From an uncultured Roseobacter sp. (GTDB taxonomy: Bacteria; Pseudomonadota; Alphaproteobacteria; Rhodobacterales; Rhodobacteraceae), in contig CANKZM010000002.1 of NCBI GenBank assembly GCA_947488305.1, positions 62,001-126,000 of the forward strand: a stretch of 64,000 bases of DNA, given 5' to 3'. A program made the position numbers and the translations under genes. The first letter of the stretch is position 1. Each line of letters begins with the position of its first letter. A model generated the notes under the pieces. That model searched no databases and was not told where the DNA came from. It saw only the letters and a program-made list of their open reading frames with translations. Below are positions 45,359-54,383 of the stretch, piece by piece.

Positions 45359-48190
45359 GTGGCCCGCAGTTTCAGATTCCGCGAGGCATGGCTTGCCGAC
45401 CCCGACCAAGGCGTTACCTGGCGCTCGACGCTGGCGCTGGTCTCCTCGTGCAAGATCGCCTACCACCCCGCGCCCGAGGCCGAGCGGCTGGCGCGCGAGG
45501 ACTGGGAGGTCGAGGCGGCGGCCTTCGAGACGGGGGAATCCCAGGGTATCATCCTGGAAAACGACCGGATGATGGTCATCGCCTTTCGCGGCACGGACAG
45601 CACCGCGGACTGGCTGGGCAACCTCAAGGTCGCGCCCCGTTTCGTTCCATCCCTCGGGGGCGCGCTGCACCGCGGATTTCTCGATGCCTATGACGCGGTT
45701 GCGCCGCTTGTCGACGCGGCGGTCGCGCGCGCTGGGGACCGGGCGCTGTGGATCACGGGGCACAGTCTCGGCGGCGCGCTTGCGGTGATCGCGGCGCTGA
45801 CCCACCGCGACCGCGAGATCGCCGGCCTCATGACATTTGGTCAGCCGCGTCTCTTAGGAAAGCGCCCCGCGCGGGCCATCTTCGACAAGTTCGGCGGGCG
45901 CTACAGGCGCTTTGTCAACCGCGACGACATCGTGACGCGCGTGCCGCCCGGTTACTCGCACACAGGCTTTCGCACGCATTTCACCGTGGGCGGCACGGAC
46001 GATCTGCATTTCGGTATCGAGGCGGATCCGTCGTCGGAGACGGGCTCGACCACATCGGTCGGCGACAGCGAGATGCCCATCGACGAATTCGTCGAACTGC
46101 AAGAGATGATCGACGCGATCTCGGACGAGATAGAGAGTCGACCCGACATCGGCAGCGTCGAGGAGTCCAGCGCACCTGCACTGGACATGGCCCCGGAAGA
46201 GATGCTCGACGCCAGCGTCGAAGGTCTGGTGGCGGGCGTCAACGACCACCGCATCGACGCCTATGTGGCAGAAGTGAGCGCCCGTGCAGCCGCCGAAATC
46301 TCATTCGAGGGCCTGCACGAAACCTTCAACGCCCGGCGTGACGCGTCCTTCCGCGAGGCGGCGACCGAAATCACCGACGATCCCGACGCCACGTTCGAGG
46401 AAACGCACCGCTCCTTCGACTTCGGACTTGAGGATGACGGCACAGGCGGCGGCTTTGAAACCGTCGACACGCGCGAGCGCAGCTTTCTCGTCCGGCTGGA
46501 CGACACGCAGGACTGGACCCCGCCCGATGGCGTTCGTGTGCAGTCGCTGGTTGGCAAAATCGCCTCGGTTGCCGCGACCCCGCAGGGTGTGGAGAACCTC
46601 CGAGCCGACCGTTTCACGCTTGATGTGGAACCTAGCCGCGAAGCGGGCGTCGAGGATCTGATCGACTCTGTGCCGCATGTGAAGGGGGCGGCTGTTCATA
46701 CCCGCCCAAATGTGGCGGAGCGTGGCGACAAGGCACTTGTCGGCGTCATCGACACCGGCATCGACATTCTGCATCAGGCCTTCGATGACAGCGACGGCAA
46801 TTCGCGTATCCGGGCGGTGTGGGTCCAGTATGACGATAGTGGCAAGAGTCCCAAGGAGGTCGACCCGAATGCCTTCTCGCAGGACTATGGCTCGCTCTAT
46901 ACTGCGGCGGATATCGCGGAGTTTCGCGCCGCGCGTCAGGCGGACAGCGGCGCAGGCATTCCGCGCGGGCTGCGAGACGAGTTTTCCGGCCATGGCACGC
47001 ATGTTGCCAGTATTGCCGCGGGGCGCGCCTTTGCCGACGTAGGCGACGGCATGGCGCCGGATGCGGGCATCATCATGGTCGCCGCGCATAACGCGAACGA
47101 TCCCGACAATCCCAACGAGCCGCGCAGCATCGGGTATTCGGCGGCGCATGTCGACGCTCTCGACCTCCTCAAGCGGATATCGCGCGGCAGGACGTCTTTG
47201 CTCGATCAGCCGCTACCGATGGTGATCAACGTCAGTCTTGGGATGAACGCGGGTGCGCATGACGGCCAGACGACGCTGGAGACCGCTTTCGACGGAATCA
47301 CCGACAACGGACGCACCCCGGGACTGGTAATCGTGAAGTCCGCCGGCAACGAGCGCGGATACGGCGGGCATTCCTCGATACAGGTGGCGGAGGGCGCGCT
47401 TGTGAAGCTTTCGTGGGAAACGCCCGCCAATGGTCGCAAGCTCGACTACCTCGAAGCCTGGTTCGAACCCGGCGATCACGTGGAGTTCACGCTGCATGCG
47501 CCGGACGGCGAAACCATCGGCCCAGTGAACTTCGGAGACGCTGAAGCACCGCACGACGCGGCAGATTACACTTGCCGGCTGACCCTATCTGAGGGGCATT
47601 CGGACAATGGGCACAACCGGCTGGCCATATCGGTCAGACGCAAGTCCGGCGGCGCAATCCCGGAGGGCACATGGACGCTCGATCTGTATGCGCTGCGCGT
47701 AGTCAGCATGACCGCGATAGTGCACGTCTGGGCAGAGCGGGTCCGCGACCGTTCGGTCCGCTTTACGCAGCCCGACCCTGAGATGACGTTATCCATTCCG
47801 GGCACCGCGCGTTCTGTAGTGACCGTGGGTGCCTGCAACTCTGCCTTTCCGATGCAACTGCTGCCGATCTCATCGCTCGGTACGACCCGCGACGGTCGTT
47901 TCAAGCCCGAGCTATGCGCCCCCGGTGCCGCTATCGTCGCAGCTTGTGCCAATTCGAATCCCGATGAACAGACCGAGAAGAGCGGTACCAGCATGGCCGC
48001 ACCGCATGTGGCAGGCGCTGTCGCGCTGGCGTACTCGGCTAATGAAAAGGCAGGCGTTCGTCGGCACGCCAATGCGGTTCAGATCCAGCAACGCTTGCGG
48101 CTGAGCACACAGAACTTTTCGCATGTGCCAAATTCCGGGTTCGGCAGCGGATTGCTGGACGCCGAAAAGTTTTTTGACGAAATGACGTAA
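45359..48190 (+). CDS. Class-3 lipase fused to a subtilisin (S8) protease
   Basis: A 943-residue two-enzyme protein. Residues about 20-220 form a lipase-3 alpha/beta hydrolase: IAFRGTDSTADWLGNLKV (oxyanion region), nucleophile Ser136 in ITGHSLGGAL, and likely acid Asp190 in NRDDIVTRVPP. Residues about 230-375 are an acidic helical linker. Residues about 375-450 could be a prodomain-like module. Residues about 455-935 are a subtilase: Asp465 in GVIDTGID, His545 in GHGTHVASIAAG, oxyanion Asn664 in SAGNERG, and Ser878 in GTSMAAPHVAGA. A jelly-roll-like insertion lies at about 670-800 between the Asn and Ser motifs. No signal peptide is seen, so it likely acts in the cytosol. It starts with GTG, and the following gene is 23 bases downstream. 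Confidence 0.88.
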   Translation: MARSFRFREAWLADPDQGVTWRSTLALVSSCKIAYHPAPEAERLAREDWEVEAAAFETGESQGIILENDRMMVIAFRGTDSTADWLGNLKVAPRFVPSLGGALHRGFLDAYDAVAPLVDAAVARAGDRALWITGHSLGGALAVIAALTHRDREIAGLMTFGQPRLLGKRPARAIFDKFGGRYRRFVNRDDIVTRVPPGYSHTGFRTHFTVGGTDDLHFGIEADPSSETGSTTSVGDSEMPIDEFVELQEMIDAISDEIESRPDIGSVEESSAPALDMAPEEMLDASVEGLVAGVNDHRIDAYVAEVSARAAAEISFEGLHETFNARRDASFREAATEITDDPDATFEETHRSFDFGLEDDGTGGGFETVDTRERSFLVRLDDTQDWTPPDGVRVQSLVGKIASVAATPQGVENLRADRFTLDVEPSREAGVEDLIDSVPHVKGAAVHTRPNVAERGDKALVGVIDTGIDILHQAFDDSDGNSRIRAVWVQYDDSGKSPKEVDPNAFSQDYGSLYTAADIAEFRAARQADSGAGIPRGLRDEFSGHGTHVASIAAGRAFADVGDGMAPDAGIIMVAAHNANDPDNPNEPRSIGYSAAHVDALDLLKRISRGRTSLLDQPLPMVINVSLGMNAGAHDGQTTLETAFDGITDNGRTPGLVIVKSAGNERGYGGHSSIQVAEGALVKLSWETPANGRKLDYLEAWFEPGDHVEFTLHAPDGETIGPVNFGDAEAPHDAADYTCRLTLSEGHSDNGHNRLAISVRRKSGGAIPEGTWTLDLYALRVVSMTAIVHVWAERVRDRSVRFTQPDPEMTLSIPGTARSVVTVGACNSAFPMQLLPISSLGTTRDGRFKPELCAPGAAIVAACANSNPDEQTEKSGTSMAAPHVAGAVALAYSANEKAGVRRHANAVQIQQRLRLSTQNFSHVPNSGFGSGLLDAEKFFDEMT

Positions 48191-48213
48191 CCAGACCAGC
48201 GAAAGGCTTGCCG

Positions 48214-48996
48214 ATGCCCGATAAATTGGAACGCAGAGCGCTTGATTTTGTCGAAACCGCCGACTTGCCGACGTTCTTCGAGCCTGAAGGAGCGGAGGAC
48301 GCCAACGAGGTACCAACGTCGCCGCCAGATTACCAGAAGCCGGAACTGGCAGCGACGGTAGGCTCGCAGATTGCCTCTTTCACTCAGGATGTGGATCCAG
48401 CCTTGCGCGAGCAGGTGGCAAACGCATTTCTGTTTGCGCAGCAGGCAGCGGACAAGCGTATCGCCGCGACACCGGACGCCACATCGAGCGATTGGTACGC
48501 CCACTATACCGACATCTTGAGCCGCATCGGCTGGACAATGGAAGAACGCACCGCGACCGTGCGCGAGTTCAAGGGAAGCGCTGCACGGTTGCATAAGGCG
48601 ATCGTACCGCTTGTGACGGCGGCACTGGCGCCAGTGGCTGGTGCGACGCCGCTGATCGTGCAGGTGCTGGAAAGCCTGCAAGAAATGGACAAAGACCGAC
48701 CCTGGATCACGCTGTTTTCCCACGCGTCGCAGCGCGCGCATGCGAACCAATTTCAGATCGCACATGTCAGGGCCGGCAGCACGGGGCCACGTATCAAGCT
48801 CATCGCCTTCGATCTTGATGTGGAGCGGTCGGTGACCCAGGTGCTTTTCGCGAAGTTCGCAGCCAACAATGCAGAATTATTGCACTTTGAGTACAGCCTT
48901 TCCGTTAACGAATCCGTTTTTAAAACGGTGGCGCCGACTATACAAAAGCGGCTTGAGGATCGCGTTAACAGTATGGTGATGGAAATCGAAATCTGA
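48214..48996 (+). CDS. Unknown 260-aa partner protein, candidate effector or protease substrate
   Basis: A 260-residue protein with no family I recognise. It follows the lipase-subtilisin gene by 23 bases, and GAAAGG precedes the ATG at 48214. The first ~45 residues are acidic and probably disordered. Residues about 50-165 are helical, with a hydrophobic, Ala/Val-rich central part (IVPLVTAALAPVAGATPLIVQV). The rest alternates like a beta-sandwich (FQIAHVRAGSTGPRIKLIAF, LLHFEYSLSVNESVF). A helical hydrophobic segment joined to a beta domain would suit a membrane-acting effector, or the target cut by one of the proteases. I see no gasdermin-like features in the first residues. Confidence 0.7.
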   Translation: MPDKLERRALDFVETADLPTFFEPEGAEDANEVPTSPPDYQKPELAATVGSQIASFTQDVDPALREQVANAFLFAQQAADKRIAATPDATSSDWYAHYTDILSRIGWTMEERTATVREFKGSAARLHKAIVPLVTAALAPVAGATPLIVQVLESLQEMDKDRPWITLFSHASQRAHANQFQIAHVRAGSTGPRIKLIAFDLDVERSVTQVLFAKFAANNAELLHFEYSLSVNESVFKTVAPTIQKRLEDRVNSMVMEIEI

Positions 48997-49273
48997 CGCG
49001 CGCTTATCAGAATCGTTGCACCGATGGGACTAAACGCAGATTTCTCCGCTACCTGTAAGTTGCACCCAAGATTACCGCTGCACCAATCATCAACGACCGG
49101 TTTTCCTACCGCGCGACAGCAACCCGACTAGTGCGATTGCAGCGAGTTTCGCGCTGCGAGCGCACGCAGCGTGGAAATCGAACTCACAGGTTGGGCTCGC
49201 AGCGGAAGATGAACGAGAGATTTCGAATGTCTGCTTGGTAGCGGCGAGCGGACGATCCCGCTCGCCTAAATCG

Positions 49274-49906
49274 TTAAAGATCGATACGCTCGGCAATACT
49301 AAGTGCGTCTTCAAGCTCGACGCCAAGGTAACGCACCGTACTGTCCACTTTGCTGTGACCGAGCAGAAGTTGAACGGCACGTAGGTTTCCGGTCTTTCTG
49401 TATATCAAAGCCGCCTTGGTGCGCCTAAGCGAATGCGTGCCGTAGCTGGACGGATCGAGTCCAATCGCTGACACCCATTCCCGGACAAGCTTAGCGTATT
49501 GCCGTGTCGAAAGATGCGGCAAAGCATGCATACGACTCGGAAATAGATACCCTTGTCCAAGCATGTATGGAGAAGAGACCCATTGCGACACGACTTCACG
49601 TGCATTCTCTGTCACTTCAAATTGCACCGGCTTTGCAGTTTTGCTTTGAACAACGGAAACCCGATCGCGAACATTGTTGCCAACGGCAAGATCGTTAACC
49701 CTCATGCGGACGAGATCGCACCCGCGCAACTTGCTATCGATGGCAAGGTTAAACAAAGCAAGGTCTCTTAGCTTGTTTTCGAGTTCGAGCCGGGCACGAA
49801 TGGCCCAGACCTGCTTTGGCTGCAATGGTCGTTTCTGCCCGACTAATCTGCCTTTGTTCCAGGCCGGACGACGCGTTGTGACGACGGGGAGTAGAGTTTT
49901 GGACAT
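49274..49906 (-). CDS. Short tyrosine recombinase/integrase
   Basis: A 210-residue catalytic-domain-only phage-integrase-family protein. Conserved pieces: Arg in SKLRGCDLVRM, the HxxR box as THSLRRTK, the late GHSKVDSTVRYLG with the nucleophile Tyr. The ATG at 49906 (SKTLLPVVTTRRPAWN) is the preferred start; the frame opens upstream at 49948. It lacks an N-terminal core-binding domain, as is common for this stand-alone group. A decayed relative lies at 21669-22323. It sits at the right edge of the four-gene locus. Confidence 0.88.
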   Translation of the reverse strand: MSKTLLPVVTTRRPAWNKGRLVGQKRPLQPKQVWAIRARLELENKLRDLALFNLAIDSKLRGCDLVRMRVNDLAVGNNVRDRVSVVQSKTAKPVQFEVTENAREVVSQWVSSPYMLGQGYLFPSRMHALPHLSTRQYAKLVREWVSAIGLDPSSYGTHSLRRTKAALIYRKTGNLRAVQLLLGHSKVDSTVRYLGVELEDALSIAERIDL

Positions 49907-50011
49907 CTTAAGTCTCCGTCCATTCCCCTCCGTCCCAAACATCGACACCGTGTCGACAACTGCAGTCTAATTGCTGCTCGCGTGCCTTCAGCACAAGAAA
50001 GCTCGCTGGTT

Positions 50012-51173
50012 TCAGGACCTGCCACCGCCGATCTTCTTACCCATCACGTCAGCTGCCTGCCGCAACGGGTCGTCTGCAAGATGGGCGTAGCGTTGGGTTG
50101 TGAAGGGGTTTGTATGTCCAAGCAATCGACCGACTATAGGCAGACTCAGACCGCTGGAAACGAGATGTGATGCATGTGTATGCCGATTGTCGTGGATACG
50201 GTAGTCTTGAAGACCTGCAGATGTGGTGACCGAGCTCCAAAATTTCTTCAAATCCTTATATGGTTGGTCCGGAGAGCGTCCTGGAAACAACCAGCGACTT
50301 TCAGGAGATGCCCCTGCTTTCATTGCCGCAAGCAAATCACAGGTTGCTGACGAAATCGGTAGGTGCTCTCGTCGCTTTTGCTTTGTGTGGTGCGACGGCT
50401 TTGTCCAGACCGCGCGGTCCAAATCGAAGTCTTCCCATTTTGACTTCAGCACTTCGCCGATCCGTGCGCCTGTAAGGAGCTGCAGGCGTATAGCGTTTGC
50501 GGCAACGTGATTTGGATGCTCTGACAGAGCCGCCAACAGCCTTTGCAGCTCTTCGTCTGACAGCCAGCGGTCCCGCTTTTCCTCGGGGAACTTTTCTATG
50601 CCACGCGCCGGATTGTCAGAACGCTGACCCCAGCGCACAGACAGTTCAAACATTTTCGACATAAGGGCCAGAGTGCGATTGGCTTGATATGGCGTATCAC
50701 GCATTTGATTGTGAAGCTTCTGAATATGCTGGTGCGTCACTTCAATGACTTTAAGGTCCCCAAGCTTGGGGAGAATGTATCGGTCCAGCATAGACCGATC
50801 ATTACGAACACTACCGGGACGTTTCTTTGGCTCCGCATGTTCGGTCATGTATTGCTCGGCAAGTGAGTTCACCGTTGGTGAATGCCTAAGCGTTTGAGCA
50901 TCCGCGACAGGATCTCCGCCACGCACCACGTCAGCAAGAAGCGCGCGCCATTTCACGGGCAGCTCCCAAAGACAAGGTCGGCCCATATCGTCCAAGTGTA
51001 TTGCGCTTTGACCGGCCGGTTTTTTTGTTGCGATATTGAACGACGAAGCTTTTAACACCGGTCGTTTTCACGCGCAGCCAAAAACCCGGTAAGCCGTCGT
51101 CCCAATAGATCGTGTCCCGATTTGTCGCTGAAAGGCGATCGACACTTGATCTTGTTAACCGGGCGTTGGGCAT
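50012..51173 (-). pseudogene. Tyrosine integrase with a DUF4102-like N-terminus, frameshifted
   Basis: Two frames make one integrase. The N-terminal arm-binding part starts at 51173 (MPNARLTRSSVDRLSAT, then YWDDGLPGFWLRVKTTGVKSF) and ends in MARASC-stop at 50931. The C-terminal part continues LLADVVRGGDPVADAQTL, a core-binding domain, and a catalytic domain (TGARIGEVLKSKWEDFD, HDNRHTHASHLVSSG, LGHTNPFTTQRYAHL). The shift lies in a GC dinucleotide run near 50950; one more GC unit would restore the frame. It stands next to a partial tRNA-Lys, the typical position of a tRNA-targeting island integrase. Confidence 0.85.
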
Positions 51174-51329
51174 ATTCCTTCCAGATGGATTAGGTAAGCA
51201 TAAGGTAGGCAAAGTGCGGTGAGTTGAAAAGGGCCTTGTAGAAATCTCAACACGCGAATACTCCAATTATCAAAGGGAATACGCTGCTCAATCGAACTAC
51301 CCACAACGCTATCGAAAAAGAGGTAATAA

Positions 51330-51376
51330 GACTTTTAATCAGTGGGTCGCAGGTTCGAATCCTGCACGGCTCACCA
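51330..51376 (+). other. 3' part of tRNA-Lys(UUU): attachment-site remnant
   Basis: From the anticodon loop onward (GACTTTTAATC, AGTGGGTCGCAGG, TTCGAATCC, TGC, CGGCTCACCA) the sequence matches a tRNA-Lys gene with T-loop and CCA end. The preceding bases (CGCTATCGAAAAAGAGGTAA) do not form D-arm or acceptor strand, so it is not a whole tRNA. Such a 3' fragment is left when an element integrates in a tRNA gene. By orientation, the complete tRNA-Lys should lie to the left of the element. Confidence 0.85.
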
Positions 51377-52518
51377 CTGAATTCAATGACTTTTACGAAA
51401 ACCTGTTACCGAACACCGCCAGGGGTCAAGAGGCTGGAGGTGCGTTGTCGAGGACTATCCGGGCGGCTGGTTCTGAAAGCCAGTTTGACGAAAACAGGCG
51501 CGGGACACGGACGCGACAGAGCGGTTCACCGAAAATGCTACCCTTAAGGTGCGATCTGTGTTCCCTTGCCGCGAGGTACTTGCCTGAATATCGTATATCC
51601 TGCGCTCCTTGCTTCAACGAAAGGCGAGGTAGATGAAATGCTGCGGCTCAAGATTGATCGGCGCGAAGTCGACAAGACGTTGCGGATCAAACAGTTCAAC
51701 ACACAACTTGTGGATGATCTCAGACATCGGCGCTGGATTGCTTGAGGTCGCGGCACTTGTTTATCTTACTACCGCCTCCGTCAATCGCGGCGGATCGGTA
51801 TAGCAGTTGATGGGGCCGACTGGCATTGACGAATTTTGGTAGAGATGTCGGTCCGTGATGTGGCGTTTTGGTAGGATCTACGGTGTCGCTGTTGTTCTTG
51901 AAGAGACCCTGACGTTCTCCGGCGGGCTGGATCCGATTGGGGAGCCATCGAAGAGATCATTCAATACAAACCTCGAGTCGCGTTGGTCAGCGCCAAAGAT
52001 CGCTCCGATGCAACGACGGCTTACAACGGGACCGCAGGACGGTTAAAGGGAGGGGCCGTGCCGATTTTCTACTGCGAAGGCACCACTAACCGCCGGCACA
52101 ACAAGAAATAGCATGTATTGCGCGTAGGCCTTCTTATTCGCCAAATTGGGAGTCGTTACGGCTAGGGCCTTCGGTCCGGAACGTGATACATTTAACGAGA
52201 ATTGGGTTGGCAGCCTTAACCTAGGCAATTGGTAACGGCTCCAAACACGATCAATTCGCACAACAAATCCGCAATCCCAGAAGAACTGTTGTCGGCCTCT
52301 TGCTTTAGAGTTCGGAAACCGGATGCGGGTCGACAACCGTTTCGTTTTGGGCACCAACTTACCAATTCGCTATTGGCCGCGTGACGACAGACAAACCCCA
52401 GCACCCCCCTTCCAACTGCTCCGACTTTGCCAAAATAGTGATCGGCCCAGCCCACTCCGTCATTGATTGCGCAGCGCTTTTGATCCTAGGCTGGCGGTAC
52501 CCCATGAAAGGAACGTCC
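51377..52518. other. Degenerate stretch right of the attachment site
   Basis: About 1.1 kb without an intact gene. Plus-strand fragments look eroded-coding, for example EVDEMLRLKIDRREVDKTLR near 51630-51690 and EEIIQYKPRVALVSAKDRSD near 51945-52010, each ended by stops. I cannot name their source genes. The upstream open frame of the Sco-type operon also covers part of this stretch, but the true start is at 52519. Confidence 0.4.
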
Positions 52519-52962
52519 ATGCGCCTGTTTCTCGCACTATTTCTCTCTTCGCTGGCCTTGCAGGCCGTAGCTGCCGAAGGCACGCGGGTCCAGGTCAAAG
52601 GCGAAATCATTGATACATGGTGTTATTACTCCGGTGTCATGGGAGGGCCGGATGCCGTGGTGGGATCGGCGCATCATACCTGCGCGTTGTGGTGCTCTGC
52701 AGGCGGCATTCCGGTGGGGATGCTGGCCGAGGACGGAACCGTTTACATGATCCTCAAAATGGCAGGGGACGACAGTGCCAATGGCGGTGACACGATCCTG
52801 AAGATGGCCGCGCACACGGTTGAGGTGGATGGGATTCACTACAAACGTGACGGGCTGGATTATCTGGTGGTGTCGGATGTGGTGTCTGATCTCGATATCC
52901 AGAACAGGACGCACGAAGATTATGGCAACGTCCCCTCCTTCTCCATTCCGGATCCGAACTGA
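52519..52962 (+). CDS. Small exported Cys/His-rich protein of an Sco operon
   Basis: A 147-residue protein with a signal peptide (MRLFLALFLSSLALQAVAA). The mature part contains a conserved-looking DTWCYYSGVMGG, HHTCALWCSAGG block with three Cys and two His, suggesting metal or heme-related binding. The ATG at 52519 is preferred because AAAGGA lies 6 bases upstream; ATG 52504 is possible. Its TGA overlaps the next ATG (TGATG). With an Sco protein in the operon, a role in copper handling or oxidase assembly is a reasonable inference. Confidence 0.75.
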   Translation: MRLFLALFLSSLALQAVAAEGTRVQVKGEIIDTWCYYSGVMGGPDAVVGSAHHTCALWCSAGGIPVGMLAEDGTVYMILKMAGDDSANGGDTILKMAAHTVEVDGIHYKRDGLDYLVVSDVVSDLDIQNRTHEDYGNVPSFSIPDPN

Positions 52963-53522
52963 TGAAACATCTGATTGCCTTGTTGGCCTTCGTGGCCACT
53001 CCGCTCGCCGCTCAAGATTTTTCCGAAGGATCCGAGGCGAAGACATGGAACCTTTATGCCGAGGTGCCCGCCAGGTTCGAGGCGACCGTTGTCGATGTCT
53101 TGTGTGACCTTACCGGCGATTGCCCGGACAATTGCGGTGGTGGTACGCGGCAGTTGGGCCTGTTGCGCAGCGCGGATGACGTGATGGTCTTTCCGCTCAA
53201 GAACAACCAGCCGGCCTTTACCGGGGCTGCGACGGACCTGCTGCCCTATTGCGGCCAGACCGTAACGGTCGATGGGTTGCTGATCGAGGATGAGGATTTC
53301 CCGGTCAAGAATATCTATCTGGTACAGACCGTGACCACGGCCGATGGCACCACCGCGACGGCCAGCCAATGGACCAAGGAATGGGCCAAGGCAAACCCGG
53401 ATGCCAAGGGCAAAGGTCCGTGGTTCCGCCGCGACCCGCGCATCAAGGCGATCATCGCTGAGGAAGGCTATTTGGGATTGGGGCTGGAGACGGACGAGGC
53501 ATATGTCGCTGAGAACTTCTGA
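52962..53522 (+). CDS. Exported hypothetical protein of an Sco operon
   Basis: A 186-residue protein with a signal peptide (MKHLIALLAFVATPLAAQ) and a Cys-rich segment VLCDLTGDCPDNCGGGTRQ, plus a later LPYCGQTV. Four cysteines in an exported protein suggest metal binding or disulfides. It is coupled by TGATG to genes on both sides. No named family recognised; it probably serves the same copper/redox task as the Sco protein. Confidence 0.75.
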   Translation: MKHLIALLAFVATPLAAQDFSEGSEAKTWNLYAEVPARFEATVVDVLCDLTGDCPDNCGGGTRQLGLLRSADDVMVFPLKNNQPAFTGAATDLLPYCGQTVTVDGLLIEDEDFPVKNIYLVQTVTTADGTTATASQWTKEWAKANPDAKGKGPWFRRDPRIKAIIAEEGYLGLGLETDEAYVAENF

Positions 53523-54082
53523 TGTGTTTGCTGCGGGCGCTCTGCGCGGCGCTGGTGCTCGGAGGACAGGCGCAAGCCAATGAGCCTTTCCCGCTGGCGT
53601 TGGGTGGCGCCTACGAGCTGGTGGACCAATTTGGCCAGACCCGCACCCAGGCCGACCCGGACGGGCACGCGCAGCTGGTGTTTTTCGGCTATATCAATTG
53701 CCCCGACATCTGCACCGCAGCCCTCCCGCTGATAGCTGAGATCACGCAGGCACTGGCGGCGGAGGGCATCACTGTCACACCGATGATGATCACCATCTCC
53801 CCGGACCGTGACACTGTGGAAAACATGGGCGCACCTTTGGCCGCGATTCACCCCGATTACATTGGCCTGACCGGAGATGAGGCGGTACTGGCAGCGGTCT
53901 ACGAGGCGTTCGGCGTGGAGATCACCCCTATTTTCCAGGATCCGGAGCATGGTTGGGTCTACGCTCATGGATCGTTCATTCATCTGCTGGACGGGAAAGG
54001 GGAATTATTGACCCTGATCCCACCGGTTTTGGGGCCCGCGCAGGCGGCAGCGATCGCGCGGGGGTATCTGGGCGAGAGGTAG
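53522..54082 (+). CDS. SCO1/SenC-family copper chaperone
   Basis: A 186-residue thioredoxin-fold Sco protein with an N-terminal hydrophobic export segment. The copper-binding CxxxC is Cys60 and Cys64 in YINCPDICTAALP, and the distal ligand is His149 in VYAHGSFIHLLD. TISPDRDTVENM matches the conserved Sco block. Sco proteins deliver or reduce the CuA centre of cytochrome oxidase or related enzymes in the periplasm. It closes the three-gene operon. Confidence 0.9.
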   Translation: MCLLRALCAALVLGGQAQANEPFPLALGGAYELVDQFGQTRTQADPDGHAQLVFFGYINCPDICTAALPLIAEITQALAAEGITVTPMMITISPDRDTVENMGAPLAAIHPDYIGLTGDEAVLAAVYEAFGVEITPIFQDPEHGWVYAHGSFIHLLDGKGELLTLIPPVLGPAQAAAIARGYLGER

Positions 54083-54383
54083 CCGTGGCGTCTTCCCCTC
54101 TTGTATCGCCTCCAGGTACACCAGAAACACCGCCAGTTCCCTCGGATTGAGCGTCAGCTCTCAGTCGATTTCGACGGTCACAAGGTCCGCGGCCATCCTT
54201 CCGGTCTAGTCAGGCATTTTGACGCAAGATGAGCGGCAAAAGGGTTCCTAAAAACGCTGCCAAAACTCTGAGAATTTCGACCACGAACCAGAGTTCACAG
54301 GCAAACGATGCACCTTCGACATGTGTTTCTGACCTATCGCATGGAGCTGATGATTGAGGAGGCGGTTGCTATGCCGGAAGCCG
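54083..54383. other. Intergenic stretch, nothing identified
   Basis: About 300 bases after the Sco operon without a clear gene or terminator. Confidence 0.35.

Noticed and set aside
46301-47149. 282-codon minus-strand open frame inside the lipase-subtilisin gene
   Set aside because: It is antisense to the linker and first subtilase motifs, Arg/Ala-rich with no motif; a shadow frame.
48214-48996. Bacterial gasdermin as identity of the 260-aa protein
   Set aside because: Size and protease neighbours fit, but the N-terminus lacks the early Cys and beta-strand pattern of bacterial gasdermins and the protein starts with a disordered acidic region and helices.
51330-51376. Complete tRNA-Lys gene
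   Set aside because: The acceptor 5' strand, D-arm and 5' anticodon stem are missing, so only the 3' fragment is present.
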